Assembly: GCA_029465975.1 (NCBI GenBank) | Contig: CM055743.1 | Span: 19,371,720-19,435,719 of the forward strand | Reading direction: 5' to 3' | From: Dallia pectoralis | Taxonomy: Eukaryota; Chordata; Actinopteri; Esociformes; Umbridae | Length of the DNA stretch: 64,000 nt | Shown here: piece after piece, positions 12,779 through 25,300 of the stretch | How the letters are laid out: each line of letters opens with the position of its first letter | Position numbering within the stretch: position 1 is the first letter of the stretch | Position numbers and translations under genes: made by a program | Notes under the pieces: generated by a model | The model's database searches: none | What the model was told of the DNA's origin: nothing | The model's input: the letters and a program-made list of their open reading frames with translations, nothing else

Positions 12779-13193
12779 CAGCGCTGTAAGTAATGGGTCC
12801 ATCTTAACCCTCTGTGCCTCATTGTGTAAGATTTCAGCTTCTGACCTTAAAATTGAAAGCAAATCGATAGGGCGGGAGACGTGAATTCAAAGCCAAGTCT
12901 GGAGTGGAAGGGAGGGAGCGAGGAAAAGCGAAAGACTGAGAGAAAAAAGAGACAGTGAGAAAGAGAGAGATGGTGGCAGTACTTCACAATATCCGGGCGA
13001 GTCATATTTTTACCTCAGCTTCGCTATAAGGGCAGCAGGCTGCAGGGCATTAGCATGTATATCTCTCTTTCTCTTTCTGTCCTGGTCATTTCTCTCCACC
13101 TCTATCTTTTACCTGTGTTCCCATCTCAGTCAGTCTCCGTCCAACTCCCTTCTCCCTGAGAATAGCGCATCAAATCAACGATGCATCACGGGC
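12779..13193. other. Unique intron with GA-rich patch
   Basis: There is a purine-rich patch at about 12897-12970 (gagaaagagagaga). The rest is ordinary. Confidence 0.5.
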
Positions 13194-13282
13194 CGTGTGT
13201 GTGTGTGTGTGTGCGTGTGTGTGCGTGTACTCGTGTGTGTGTGCGTGTGTGTTTGCGTGTGCGCGTGTGTGTGCGTGTGTGT
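13194..13282. repeat. GT/GCGT microsatellite
   Basis: A gtgtgtgtgcgtgtg-type run containing CpG steps. Confidence 0.88.
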
Positions 13283-13608
13283 TATGCCAGGGTAGGGGGT
13301 CTACTGTACCCCAGTGTGCACTCTCTCTCTCTCCAGGGAGTCTAAGGGGTTAACTGGAGCCGCTGGTGGCGTTTAAGCAGCACCCCCCTCTCTCTCCCCT
13401 CCTCCATCACTGCCCTCCTCTCCCTCTCTCATTCTCTCATTCTCTCCCCATTTCTCCCCCTTCCACTCCAACATGCCTGCAGGGCTCCAGTTTCTTCTGT
13501 CACTGGGCGCAGTCTCCCTGAGATAGAGATGTATAAATGATCTGTGAGACGGTAGAGGGGAGACTCTCACACCATAAATCCACACTAACAGGAACAAAGA
13601 CACATGGA
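13283..13608. other. Intron sequence, CT-rich in part
   Basis: There is a ctctctctctctcc run near 13321 and a pyrimidine-rich patch at 13382-13465. No exon is seen. Confidence 0.5.
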
Positions 13609-13822
13609 TGGAGGAGGAAAAGAGCGTGGGGGAGAAGGAGAAGGGGGGGAGAGGAGGGGGAGGGAGAGCGAGAAGGGGGAGGAGGGGGAGGGAGAGTGAG
13701 AAGGGGGAGGAGGGGGGAGAGTGAGAAGGGGGAGGGAGGAGGGGGAATGAGAAGGGGGAGGGAGGCGGGAGAAGGGGGAGGGAGGAGGGGAGGGAGGAGG
13801 GAGGGGAGAGGGAGGAGGGAAT
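13609..13822. repeat. Polypurine tract, GAGAAGGGGGAGG repeats
   Basis: About 210 bp, almost purely A and G on the + strand, with imperfect units such as gagaagggggaggaggggg. It lies about 510 bp upstream of exon A. Confidence 0.88.
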
Positions 13823-14334
13823 TTGTGCATTGAAGATTGAAGAGAGAAAGACAGAAAGAAAGACAGGATGGATAAGATTGGTGATGTGGGTGACATCCTA
13901 ATATGGCTGTTCCTGCCTGGAGGGGGGGGGGGTTGCATTATATTGCCATGGTGATAGAGGAGGTCACAGGGGGGAAATGGCACCTGGGCAGTTTGTCAAC
14001 AGCGTTTGTGAACGGCACCTTCTGCAACACAACCAGGGAGGCTCCCATTGTGAAAATACCAATGTTTACATGAAGCTGTGACTGTTGCCATCACAACAGG
14101 ACTGTTTGCCATGACGATCAAATAGTCAACTGTGTTATTTTAATCCCTATTGGCTACACTTATTGTGGCCTCAGACCACAAACCCCAGAGGTGCCATATT
14201 GCTGACTTGAGCTGGTTACCAACGTAATTAGAACAGTATATGTTTGTGTCATACTCCTGGTTTACGGGGGGTTACATCACTTTATGTTTATACTGTACAT
14301 ACATGTTTATACAACTCCTCCTTTCTTCCTGCAG
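13823..14334. other. Intron sequence next to exon A acceptor
   Basis: This includes a short poly-G run near 13921 and the pyrimidine tract ctcctcctttcttcctgcag (14315-14334) that serves exon A. Confidence 0.6.
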
Positions 14335-14492
14335 CAGCCCTATGCTCCTCCCCCACACCCCATGGCTCCGCCCAGCCCCAGCTCAAACAGCTGCAGTCAC
14401 AGTGGAGCCGAGCAGCTGAGTAAAACCAACCTGTACATCCGAGGCCTGCCCCCTGTGACCACAGACCAGGATCTCATCAAGCTCTGCCAACC
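14335..14492 (+). CDS. rbms3: rbms3 coding exon A: linker and start of RRM1
   Basis: This internal exon encodes about 52 residues of an RBMS-family single-stranded nucleic-acid-binding protein. It begins QPYAPPPHPMAPPSPSSN, a proline/serine-rich linker. It then runs through EQLSKTNLYIRGLPP and TTDQDLIKLCQP, which give beta-1 of RRM1 (RNP2 = NLYIRGLP) and helix 1. From family knowledge, RBMS proteins use two RRMs to bind AU-rich RNA or ssDNA, and RBMS3 is a mainly cytoplasmic mRNA-stability factor. The acceptor is a tandem cagcag: the exon can start at 14335 or, using the second AG, at 14338, which would remove one Gln. The donor is cc/gtgagt at 14493, so the exon ends two bases into a Pro codon completed by exon B. 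The Ser/Asn spacer before EQLSKTN is shorter than I remember for mammalian RBMS3. Assignment to RBMS is very secure; rbms3 over rbms1/rbms2 rests on DLIKLCQP and on exon B. Confidence 0.93.
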
Positions 14493-14508
14493 GTGAGTAT
14501 ATAGTGCA

Positions 14509-14585
14509 GACGCACACACACTCATACACTCACACACACACTCATACACTCACACACACACACATACACACACACACACACACAT
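14509..14585. repeat. CA-rich microsatellite just after exon A donor
   Basis: cacacactcatacactcaca units starting about 17 nt past the exon A donor. Confidence 0.85.
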
Positions 14586-14671
14586 AATGTAGATTTTTCA
14601 CGCACATCTGCTCGTTCACAAACACCTGCACGCCACCGTGGATCCACACACAGTTATCACGCTGAGCTAAC

Positions 14672-14672
<1 letters not shown>

Positions 14673-14755
<83 letters not shown>
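14673..14755. repeat. Pure (AC)n microsatellite
   Basis: About 41 uninterrupted AC dinucleotides, 180 nt downstream of the exon A donor. Confidence 0.95.
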
Positions 14756-14756
<1 letters not shown>

Positions 14757-14857
14757 GCTGGTACACATCCTTATAAAACCCCACAGACTGTGATTGTTTA
14801 AAATAGATGGACACATGTAATCAGAAAATCTTTGCCAAGTGTGAGTGAGATATATGG

Positions 14858-15180
<323 letters not shown>

Positions 15181-15257
15181 GCTCAATAAAGTCCTAATAA
15201 AGCCTAGATTGGACGGCCTCCCTCAGGAACCAAAGAACAGAACTTCATCAGGCTGTA

Positions 15258-15377
15258 ACACAAACACACACACACCCCCGCTTACACACGCACCCACACA
15301 CACACACACACAGACACGCCCGCATACACTTACACACACGCCCGCACACACACACACAGACACACACACACCCACAC
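15258..15377. repeat. Degenerate CA-rich repeat
   Basis: CA repeats interrupted by ccccg, cgcccgc and gacac segments. Confidence 0.85.
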
Positions 15378-15833
15378 TCTAACAGCTTTATTCAGCTCCA
15401 TTAACTTCATTCATGTCTAAGGAGACAAAAGGGTCCAGATCTCTAATGAAGACTAAACATTATATTGGCAGAATACAGTGTGAAAGCGATGTACGACTGT
15501 TTCCTAACCTTCCTGGCTGTCTTTTAAAAAATGTTCCAGTCAGATGCGGCCAATTATTCAATGATCTTATCGAATCAGAACACGTCTCCCCGGGTTCGTT
15601 AATGCTCTGTGTCAGATGTCCGGCATGTCTTCATATTGACCCATTGAAAATTCCATTAGCTTGAGAGCAACTGCGTTGAGGCAGCAGGAACTCTCAGAGG
15701 TTTGACATTGCATATCTCCGATTCACCTAAGTCCTGTCGGGTACAATTCCTCTGTAGACTGTTTCAATTTCATTTCATTTGAATTTGAAACCAGTACTTT
15801 CGTCAAAAGGGTCTGGTCGGAGCTTAAGTAAAG
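15378..15833. other. Unique intron sequence
   Basis: No gene is recognised. An 83-codon ORF at 15413-15664 has no recognisable domain. Confidence 0.5.
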
Positions 15834-16947
15834 CTAATAGATGGTTCACCTGACCGTGTCTCCTCTCTCCTCCGTGAGCACTAATAGATGGTTCACCTGA
15901 CCGTGTCTCCTCTCTCCTCCGTGAGCACTAATAGATGGTTCACCTGACCGTGTCTCCTCTCTCCTCCGTGAGCACTAATAGATGGTTCACCTGACCGTGT
16001 CTCCTCTCTCCTCCGTGAGCACTAATAGATGGTTCACCTGACCGTGTCTCCTCTCTCCCCGTGAGCACTAATAGATGGTTCACCTGACCGTGTCTCCTCT
16101 CTCCTCCGTGAGCACTAATAGATGGTTCACCTGACCGTGTCTCCTCTCTCCTCCGTGAGCACTAATAGATGGTTCACCTGACCGTGTCTCCTCTCTCCTC
16201 CGTGAGCACTAATAGATGGTTCACCTGACCGTGTCTCCTCTCTCCTCCGTGAGCACTAATAGATGGTTCACCTGACCGTGTCTCCTCTCTCCTCCGTGAG
16301 CACTAATGGATGGTTCACCTGACCGTGTCTCCTCTCTCCCCCGTGAGCACTAATAGATGGTTCACCTGACCGTGTCTCCTTCCTCCGTGAGCACTAATAG
16401 ATGGTTCACCTGACCGTGTCTCCTCTCTCCTCCGTGAGCACTAATAGATGGTTCACCTGACCGTGTCTCCTTCCTCCGTGAGCACTAATAGATGGTTCAC
16501 CTGACCGTGTCTCCTCTCTCCCCGTGAGCACTAATAGATGGTTCACCTGACCGTGTCTCCTTCCTCCGTGAGCACTAATAGATGGTTCACCTGACCGTGT
16601 CTCCTCTCTCCTCCGTGAGCACTAATAGATGGTTCACCTGACCGTGTCTCCTCTCTCCCCCGTGAGCACTAATAGATGGTTCACCTGACCGTGTCTCCTC
16701 TCTCCTCCGTGAGCACTAATAGATGGTTCACCGGACCGTGTCTCCTCTCTCCTCCGTGAGCACTAATAGATGGTTCACCTGACCGTGTCTCCTCTCTCCT
16801 CCGTGAGCACTAATAGATGGTTCACCTGACCGTGTCTCCTCTCTCCCCCGTGAGCACTAATAGATGGTTTACCTGACCGTGTCTCCTCTCTCCTCCGTGA
16901 GCACTAATAGATGGTTCACCTGACCGTGTCTCCTTCCCCCGTGAGCA
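15834..16947. repeat. 47-bp minisatellite, about 24 units
   Basis: The unit contains ctaatagatggttcacctga then ccgtgtctcctctctcctcc and gtgagca. Units shortened by 4-5 bp in the tctctcc part (for example near 16378, 16469 and 16558) recur. Confidence 0.95.
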
Positions 16948-19900
16948 TTACTCTCTCGTCTTGTTGCAGAATGCCCTGCAGGTTGCCTGAGGACTGCTGT
17001 GCCAATGAAAATCCAATGTCAATGAAAGTTTAATAAGCCAGCCACAAGCGCAGACAGCCGGACAATTTTCACAAAGGTCACCTGGTGCTCCAGTCTGTGA
17101 CCCTTGGGTCCCCCTCCAGTGTTTCCCCCCCGCTGCGGTCTGCCGAACCTACACCACCTCACCCACCCCACTCCACTGCACCACAATGACCTTCTCCCTT
17201 GGGTCGTCATCTTGTCAAGTCCCGGAAGGCTTCATGTTAAACTGAAAACTTTAAAATGAGCCTCACCAGAGCCCTTTATTTTAATCACCAATAAACCGGC
17301 CAGGATATTTCCTCCAATCATTCCTTGGTATCATGGGGCCAAACCGGCCATTTCCTTTTCCTTTGCCAGTTTCTTAGCCCAGTATCACAGGGTCACATGC
17401 ACCGTGACGACTCCTCCCAGCCGGGTATCGCTAAGCAACCGCTGTGCTCGCCAACTGACACATTGTTGATAGCGTGCCATATTGACCGCTGGTCCACGCC
17501 GCCTAAACAACGGTTGGACGCGCCAAAGCTCTTTCAAACTTTGCCGAACTGTGTCCACTCCTGCATGAGAATGAGCTGGCCGCCACAACTGTAGTCAGCG
17601 AATCAGCAAGGTAGCGCTCTCCCAAAAGTAATCACACTGAGCTGCTACAACTTCCTCAACAATTTCAAACGTGGCCAAAAGACAGGAGAATCGATACCAA
17701 CAATTTTCACTCAGGTTCTAATTATACACAACTAAAGCAGTTGTAGAGCAGTTTGTCGGGATTGGAATTGCACATGTGTTTTATTCAGTTGGCTGGATTT
17801 GAAGCTCTTCCGAACCGTCATCCTGATATATGAGTCTAGAGAAGCACCCAGACGAGGGGGTTTTGGCAGAACACCCAGAGTGAGAGAGCCGTTATTGTGA
17901 GAAAAGAAATGCCTGGACCAAGCCCGGCAGGTGGGGCGGGGGGCCAAGGACAAACCATAGTGTGTGCAGCCAATGCTAACCCCAATGCTAACCCCATTGC
18001 TAACCCCAAAGCTAACCCCAATGCTAACCTCTGAGCCCTCTTGGGCCACACCAGACTTTATGAGCCGTTTCACTACCAACCATTTGGACAGACACACTTT
18101 TTTTCTTGTTTGCGGTCCACCACCCAAGAGAGGTTGATAGGCGGAACCCTCAGGCGGGCGAGCAAAGAACCATTTTTACAAGACGCTCTGGACTGCACCT
18201 GGAATAACAGAGGCATTGAAGCCTACATTCTGCCTTCCCCCGTGCCAAATCCATAACTCAAAAAGCTGAGTTGGAACAGTCCGCACATCTCCACCCCCCA
18301 CCATCACTCGCTTTCCCGCACCCTGTATAGCCGCGAACCGCCCACAGATGTCACGCTGCTTTCTTCCTCCTGATCAAACGGAGAGAAACCCAAATCAAGA
18401 GCTAATCACCGCCAATTGTCCGAATAACCTTTCCCATGTGTGGCGAGGGACGGGAGGGCGGATTGTGGAGGAGTTGGAGCTCCACACATGAGGGTGGAGG
18501 AGGGTGACCTCTAGCACCACCTGTTCCACAGAGCCTCTGTGATCCGTAGCGCTACATTATCCTCTAATGACTCTCGGAGGCCCCTTCTGTTGACACAAGC
18601 CGGAGCGCTCCTCATCCCACAAGCTCCTATTCAACGGACTGCCAATGGAATGAAGTGTGTGACATGACAGTCTAGTTGGCCCCGCCCCTCAGCTCCGCCA
18701 TCGACACTCCGTCATTGACACTTTGTCATCGTCAGTCTGTCCGCTCTACACTTTTGACCAGCACTTTCAGCCCAACTCAGGCACGACTATGGGGTTTCTC
18801 TGTGCTTTCCCCCCTGTTTCTACTCTCTCTTTATGTCCCTCTCTTCCTGTTAATCAACTCCACCCCACGTCCGTCAGAACCGGTTGAGATTGCACCACTT
18901 AACCTCACAGGCAGTGAGACAACGGTTGAGAATGTCCAGACCGAACAACATCCCCTTAACCAAGCGCCGTCCACCAGATGCTCCGGCTATTACGGGAAAA
19001 CATCGATTCCCCTTGATCTTATTTGTATTCTCTGTCTCTCCGTCACAGTGTTCGATATCAACTTGGGTTGCTCTTTGTGTTGTATAATGTATTCGGTCAT
19101 TCGCCACGGTCATACTAACGCTACACAAAACGTCTGCACGCTCCAAAACATCGATTTGGAGTGTGGTTTGCTGCAAAGGCTGATATGTCCCCGGGCAATC
19201 TACTGCATTATTCAGGATAAATGAATACCCCCCCCCTCTCCCATTACTGTACACACGGCATCAGGACAGCTTGGTTTTTCAGAAGCACACTCTCTGCACT
19301 TCTTACTGTACAGCTCAGAACATCCAATCCTCCCAGTCCACAGGGAAGCTCCGTTCTTTCTATTGTAGCGTCTGCAACCTAAAGAATGATCGATCTGAGG
19401 AACCAAAGACCTCAACTCTCCTGCTCCCTCCCTCCCTCCCACCTGCTTTAACCCTGCTTCCCTCTGGTACCCCATCATCTGAAGCAATGCGGAGAAAGCG
19501 ACCCGGACTAGATGTGTTCATTTGTGCGTCGGACAGATACACATAGCGTGTTAGCTTGACGAGGTCGTAAGGCAGCGGTGGACAAACAGGCGCTACTCTG
19601 GAACGCTGACGCCTGAACAAATGCTCATAATGTATTTGGAAACAGCTGTGTTGTCTGCTGACCATCTTATTGTATCTTTTTGCTCTATTACACTCAGGGT
19701 CACTCACATTTTCTCTCCCGCTCTATTAGAAGCGCTCTGTATCTTTCCCTCGATCTATCTCAGTCTTCTTCACCTCTTTCTCTAGTTGTCTCTTTATTTT
19801 TATTTCTACGTTCCTCCTTGTGGTCCATTTAAATGGAGGTATCTGCAATTTGCTCCAATTTGACAATTTCCTCTTGTCTCACCAGTCAGAAAGGCATTCA

Positions 19901-20177
19901 CACACCTAAAGAGTGTCAGTGCCAGTGTGCGTGTGCGCGAAAAGTGAATTTATGTGTGTGTGAGCGTGTTATTTTAGTCCCCAGACAGATCCTGGGTTGA
20001 CAAGGACATCTCCAACACTACATCATCCTCAGGTCAGTTTCAGAGTGAGGACAGAGGTCAAGGAATTCCAGAGAGACAATAACTCACCCAGGAAGAAACA
20101 CTGCTAATGGAGGCTAGTCAGTCAGAGCTCCTTAAATGTGAGAGATGACCAACTACATCCTGTGAAGGAAATGCAAC
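16948..20177. other. Unique intron sequence, 3.2 kb
   Basis: This is the longest non-repetitive stretch in the window. ORFs of 60-180 codons (for example 18676-19224) lack recognisable domains and splice context. Nothing functional is identified apart from a small 12-bp array. Confidence 0.5.
17970..18029. repeat. 12-bp repeat, five units
   Basis: The unit is ccaatgctaacc with variants cattgc and caaagc. Confidence 0.9.
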
Positions 20178-23100
20178 CTTAGGATTGGTTGTGATGACGT
20201 TTTGTGACCCAGGTTTGGTTATGATGACGTTCTGTGACCCAGGTTTGGTTATGATGACGTTTTGTGACCCAGGTATGGTTGTGATGACGTTTTGTGACCC
20301 AGGTTTGGTTATGATGACGTTTTGTGACCCAGGTTTGGTTGTGATGACGTTTTGTGACCCAGGTTTGGTTGTGATGACGTTTTGTGACCCAGGTTTGGTT
20401 GTGATGACGTTTTGTGACCCAGGTTTGGTTGGTATGAGGTTTTGTGACCCAGGTTTGGTTGTGATGACGTTTTGTGACCCAGGTTTGGTTATGATGACGT
20501 TTTGTGACCCAGGTTTGGTTATGATGACGTTTTGTGACCCAGGTTTGGTTGTGATCACGTTCTGTGACCCAGGTTTGGTTGTGATGACGTTTTGTGACCC
20601 AGGTTTGGTTGGTATGAGGTTTTGTGACCCAGGTTTGGTTGTGATGACGTTTTGTGACCCAGGTTTGGTTTTGATGACGTTCTGTGACCCAGGTATGGTT
20701 GTGATCACGTTCTGTGACCCAGGTTTGGTTGTGATGACGTTTTGTGAACCAGGTTTGGTTGTGATGACGTTCTGTGACCCAGGTTTGGTTGTGATGACGT
20801 TTTGTGACCCAGGTTTGGTTGGTATGAGGTTTTGTGACCCAGGTTTGGTTGTGATGACGTTTTGTGACCCAGGTTTGGTTGGGATGACGTTTGTGACCCA
20901 GGTTTGGTTTTGATGACGTTCTGTGACCCAGGTTTGGTTGTGATGACGTTTTGTGACCCAGGTTTGGTTGGTATGAGGTTTTGTGACCCAGGTTTGTTTG
21001 TGATGACGTTTTGTGACCCAGGTTTGGTTTTGATGACGTTCTGTGACCCAGGTATGGTTGTGATCACGTTCTGTGACCCAGGTTTGGTTGTGATGACGTT
21101 TTGTGAACCAGGTTTGGTTGTGATGACGTTCTGTGACCCAGGTTTGGTTGTGATGACGTTTTGTGACCCAGGTTTGGTTGGTATGAGGTTTTGTGACCCA
21201 GGTTTGGTTGTGATGACGTTTTGTGACCCAGGTTTGGTTGGGATGACGTTTGTGACCCAGGTTTGGTTTTGATGACGTTCTGTGACCCAGGTTTGGTTGT
21301 GATGACGTTTTGTGACCCAGGTTTGGTTGGTATGAGGTTTTGTGACCCAGGTTTGTTTGTGATGACGTTTTGTGACCCAGGTTTGGTTTTGATGACGTTC
21401 TGTGACCCAGGTATGGTTGTGATCACGTTCTGTGACCCAGGTTTGGTTGTGATCACGTTCTGTGACCCAGGTTTGGTTGTGATGACGTTTTGTGAACCAG
21501 GTTTGGTTGTGATGACGTTCTGTGACCCAGGTTTGGTTGTGATGACGTTTTGTGACCCAGGTTTGGTTGGTATGAGGTTTTGTGACCCAGGTTTGGTTGT
21601 GATGACGTTTTGTGACCCAGGTTTGGTTGGGATGACGTTTGTGACCCAGGTTTGGTTTTGATGACGTTCTGTGACCCAGGTTTGGTTGTGATGACGTTTT
21701 GTGACCCAGGTTTGGTTGGTATGAGGTTTTGTGACCCAGGTTTGGTTGTGATGACGTTTTGTGACCCAGGTTTGGTTTTGATGACGTTCTGTGACCCAGG
21801 TATGGTTGTGATCACGTTCTGTGACCCAGGTTTGGTTGTGATGACGTTTTGTGAACCAGGTTTGGTTGTGATGACGTTCTGTGACCCAGGTTTGGTTGTG
21901 ATGACGTTTTGTGACCCAGGTTTGGTTGGTATGAGGTTTTGTGACCCAGGTTTGGTTGTGATGACGTTTTGTGACCCAGGTTTGGTTGGGATGACGTTTG
22001 TGACCCAGGTTTGGTTTTGATGACGTTCTGTGACCCAGGTTTGGTTGTGATGACGTTTTGTGACCCAGGTTTGGTTGGTATGAGGTTTTGTGACCCAGGT
22101 TTGTTTGTGATGACGTTTTGTGACCCAGGTTTGGTTTTGATGACGTTCTGTGACCCAGGTTTGGTTGTGATCACGTTCTGTGACCCAGGTTTGGTTGTGA
22201 TGACGTTTTGTGAACCAGGTTTGGTTGTGATGACGTTTTGTGACCCAGGTTTGGTTTTGATGACGTTCTGTGACCCAGGTATGGTTGTGATCACGTTCTG
22301 TGACCCAGGTTTGGTTGTGATGACGTTTTGTGAACCAGGTTTGGTTGTGATGACGTTCTGTGACCCAGGTTTGGTTGTGATGACGTTTTGTGACCCAGGT
22401 TTGGTTGGTATGAGGTTTTGTGACCCAGGTTTGTTTGTGATGACGTTTTGTGACCCAGGTTTGGTTTTGATGACGTTCTGTGACCCAGGTATGGTTGTGA
22501 TCACGTTCTGTGACCCAGGTTTGGTTGTGATGACGTTTTGTGAACCAGGTTTGGTTGTGATGACGTTTTGTGACCCAGGTTTGGTTTTGATGACGTTCTG
22601 TGACCCAGGTATGGTTGTGATCACGTTCTGTGACCCAGGTTTGGTTGTGATGACGTTTTGTGAACCAGGTTTGGTTGTGATGACGTTCTGTGACCCAGGT
22701 TTGGTTGTGATGACGTTTTGTGACCCAGGTTTGGTTGGTATGAGGTTTTGTGACCCAGGTTTGGTTGTGATGACGTTCTGTGACCCAGGTTTGGTTGTGA
22801 TCACGTTTTGTGAACCAGGTTTGGTTGTGATGACGTTTTGTGACCCAGGGTTGGTTGTGATGACGTTTTGTGACCCAGGTTTGGTTTTGATGACGTTCTG
22901 TGACCCAGGTATGGTTGTGATCACGTTCTGTGACCCAGGTTTGGTTGTGATGACGTTTTGTGAACCAGGTTTGGTTGTGATGACGTTCTGTGACCCAGGT
23001 TTGGTTGTGATGACGTTTTGTGACCCAGGTTTGGTTGTGATGACGTTCTGTGACCCAGGTATGGTTGTGATCACGTTCTGTGACCCAGGTTTGGTTGTGA

Positions 23101-23417
23101 TGACGTTTTGTGAACCAGGTTTGGTTGTGATGACGTTTTGTGACCCAGGTTTGATTGTGATGACGTTTTGTGACCCAGGTTTGGTTGTGATGACATTTTG
23201 TGACCCAGGTTTGGTTGTGATGACGTTTTGTGACCCAGGTTTGGTTGTGATGACGTTTTGTGAACCAGGTTTGGTTGTGATGACGTTTTGTGACCCAGGT
23301 TTGGTTGTGATGACGTTTTGTGACACAGGTTTGGTTGTGATGACGTTTTGTGACCCAGGTTTGGTTGTGATGACGTTTTGTGACCCAGGTTTGGTTGTGA
23401 TGACGTTTTGTGACCCT
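20178..23417. repeat. 30-bp minisatellite, about 108 units, with about 360-bp super-repeat
   Basis: The unit is gtgatgacgttttgtgaccc followed by aggtttggtt. Marker variants (ggtatgagg, gatcacgttc, tgtgaacc and a 29-bp gggatgacgtttgtgaccc unit) recur in a fixed order. This gives a super-repeat of 359 bp, then 389, then 359 between 20885 and about 22020. Most units carry TGACGT. Long ORFs on both strands follow from the stop-free unit whose length is a multiple of three. Confidence 0.97.
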
Positions 23418-23440
23418 TCGTGCCCATACTGTGTCAGTGC

Positions 23441-23520
23441 CGTGCCCATAATATGCCATGTCCATAATATGCCGTGCACATAATATGTCGTGCACATAAT
23501 ATGTTGTGCCCATACTGTGG
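23441..23520. repeat. 16-bp repeat, exactly five units
   Basis: The unit is cgtgcccataatatgc with variants. A related 22-bp copy precedes it at 23419. Confidence 0.92.
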
Positions 23521-23767
23521 GGGTATCTTCAAAGGCCAGTCCTTTCACAGTACACAAGCTCAGCTCCAGAGTGCGACTCGGCACCTGATTGATTTTCCTG
23601 CAGTGCTACTCCAGTGAGCAGCGGCTTTCTCCCCTGCCAGGTGTCCATCAGGGTTGTGTGGATGGGTTCAGCAGAAAGTGGTACCTGTCTGTCTATCTCA
23701 TCAGCACTCTCTGTATAGTACCTCTCTATGCATTCAGAATCTGGTCAAAAGTAGAGAACTCTATATG
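23521..23767. other. Unique intron sequence
   Basis: A short spacer between arrays; nothing recognised. Confidence 0.5.
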
Positions 23768-24760
23768 GGTTTGTTTCACAACAGGGTTTCCTGGTGTCAC
23801 CTGGTGTTGGCTAGTTTGGTACACAACAGGGTTTCCTGGTGTCACCTGGTGTTGGCTAGTTTGGTACACAAGAAGGTTTCCTGGTGTCACCTGGTGTTGG
23901 CTAGTTTGGTTCACAAGAGGGTTTCCTGGTGTCACCTGGTGTGGGCTAGTTTGGTACACAACATAGTTTCCTGGTGTCACCTGGTGTTGGCTAGTTTGGT
24001 TCACAACAGGGTTTCCTGGTGTCACCTGGCGTTGGCTAGTTTGGTACACAACAGGGTTTCCTTGTGTCACCTGGTGTTGGCTAGTTTGGTACACAACAGG
24101 GTTTCCTTGTGTCACCTGGTGTTGGCTAGTTTGGTACACAACAGAGTTTCCTTGTGTCACCTGTTGTTGGCTAGTTTGGTACACAACAGAGTTTCCTCGT
24201 GTCACCTGGTGTTGGCTAGTTTGGTACACAACAGAGTTTCCTCGTGTCACCTGGTGTTGGCTAGTTTGGTACAAAACAGGGTTTCCTTGTGTCACCTGGT
24301 GTTGGCTAGTTTGGTTCACAACAGGGTTTCCTGGTGTCAACTGGTGTTGGCTAGTTTGGTACACAACAGGGTTTCCTGGTGTCACCTGGTGTTGGCTAGT
24401 TTGGTACACAAGAGGGTTTCCTTGTGTCACCTGGTGTTGGCTAGTTTGGTACACAACAGGGTTTCCTTGTGTCACCTGGTGTTGGCTAGTTTGGTTCACA
24501 ACAGGGTTTCCTTGTGTCACCTGGTGTTGGCTAGTTTGGTACACAAGAGGGTTTCCTTGTGTCACCTGGTGTTGGCTAGTTTGGTTCACAACAGAGTTTC
24601 CTGGTGTCACCTGGTATTGGCTAGTTTGGTACACAACAGAGTTTCCTTGTGTCACCTGGTGTTGGCTAGTTTGGTTCACAACAGGGTTTCCTTGTGTCAC
24701 CTGGTGTTGGCTAGTTTGGTACACAACAGGGTTTCCTTGTGTCACCTGGTGTTAACTAGT
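23768..24760. repeat. 45-bp minisatellite, about 22 units
   Basis: The unit contains gtttcctggtgtcacctggt, then gttggctagtttggt and acacaacagg. The period is a multiple of three, so a 380-codon plus-strand ORF and a 339-codon minus-strand ORF both run through it. Neither is a credible protein. Confidence 0.95.
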
Positions 24761-24855
24761 CAGCGAGGAGGATCGGTCCCAACGCCCCCAGGTTGAACAA
24801 TCCTGTTTTTTTAAATCCCACTGCAGTAACTGCCTTTTGAACTTTTAACGGGGGT

Positions 24856-25300
24856 CGGACGAGCTTGTGGGACGAGCTTGTGGGACGAGCTTGAGGGACG
24901 AGCCTGATGGACGAGCGTGAGAGACGAGCCTGGGGGGCGAGCCTGAGGGGCGAGCCTGAGGGGCGAGCCTGAGGGGCGAGCTTGAGGGACGAGCTTGAGG
25001 GACGAGCCTGAGGGGCGAGCTTAAGGGACGAGCTTGAGGGACGAGCCTGAGGGACGAGTTTGAGGGACGAGCCTGAGGGGCGAGCTTGAGGGACGAGCTT
25101 GAGGGACGAGCCTGAGGGGCGAGCTTGGTGGACGAGCTTGAGGGACGAGCTTGAGGGGCGAGCTTGAGGGACGAGCTTGAGGGACGAGCCTGAGGGACGA
25201 GCCTGAGGGGCGAGCTTGAGGGACGAGTTTGAGGGAAGAGCTTGAGGGACGAGCTTGAGGGACGAGCCTGAAGGACGAGCCTGAGGGACGAGTTTGAACG
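24856..25300. repeat. 13-bp G-rich minisatellite, about 34 units
   Basis: The unit is gacgagcttgagg with C/T and A/G variants. The + strand is G/A-rich. Confidence 0.94.

Larger units (their letters stand above)
1..14334 (+). other. rbms3: rbms3 intron upstream of exon A (3' part)
   Basis: The intron end is inferred from the acceptor at 14334. No further RBMS exon was recognised in it, so the first coding exon(s) and promoter lie beyond the left edge. It contains seven sizeable tandem arrays and ordinary intron between them. Confidence 0.85.

Noticed and set aside
13537..13983. Glycine/arginine- and proline-rich ORFs on both strands
   Set aside because: They are translations of the polypurine tract.
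18676..19224. 182-codon plus ORF with hydrophobic segment
   Set aside because: No recognisable domain; an antisense ORF of 126 codons overlaps it; no splice sites or codon pattern to support it.
21453..23513. 686-, 590- and 490-codon ORFs in the 30-bp array
   Set aside because: The unit length is a multiple of three and has no stops on either strand; both strands are open together.
23654..24796. 380-codon plus and 339-codon minus ORFs
   Set aside because: 45-bp unit artefact; both strands open, no non-repetitive domain.
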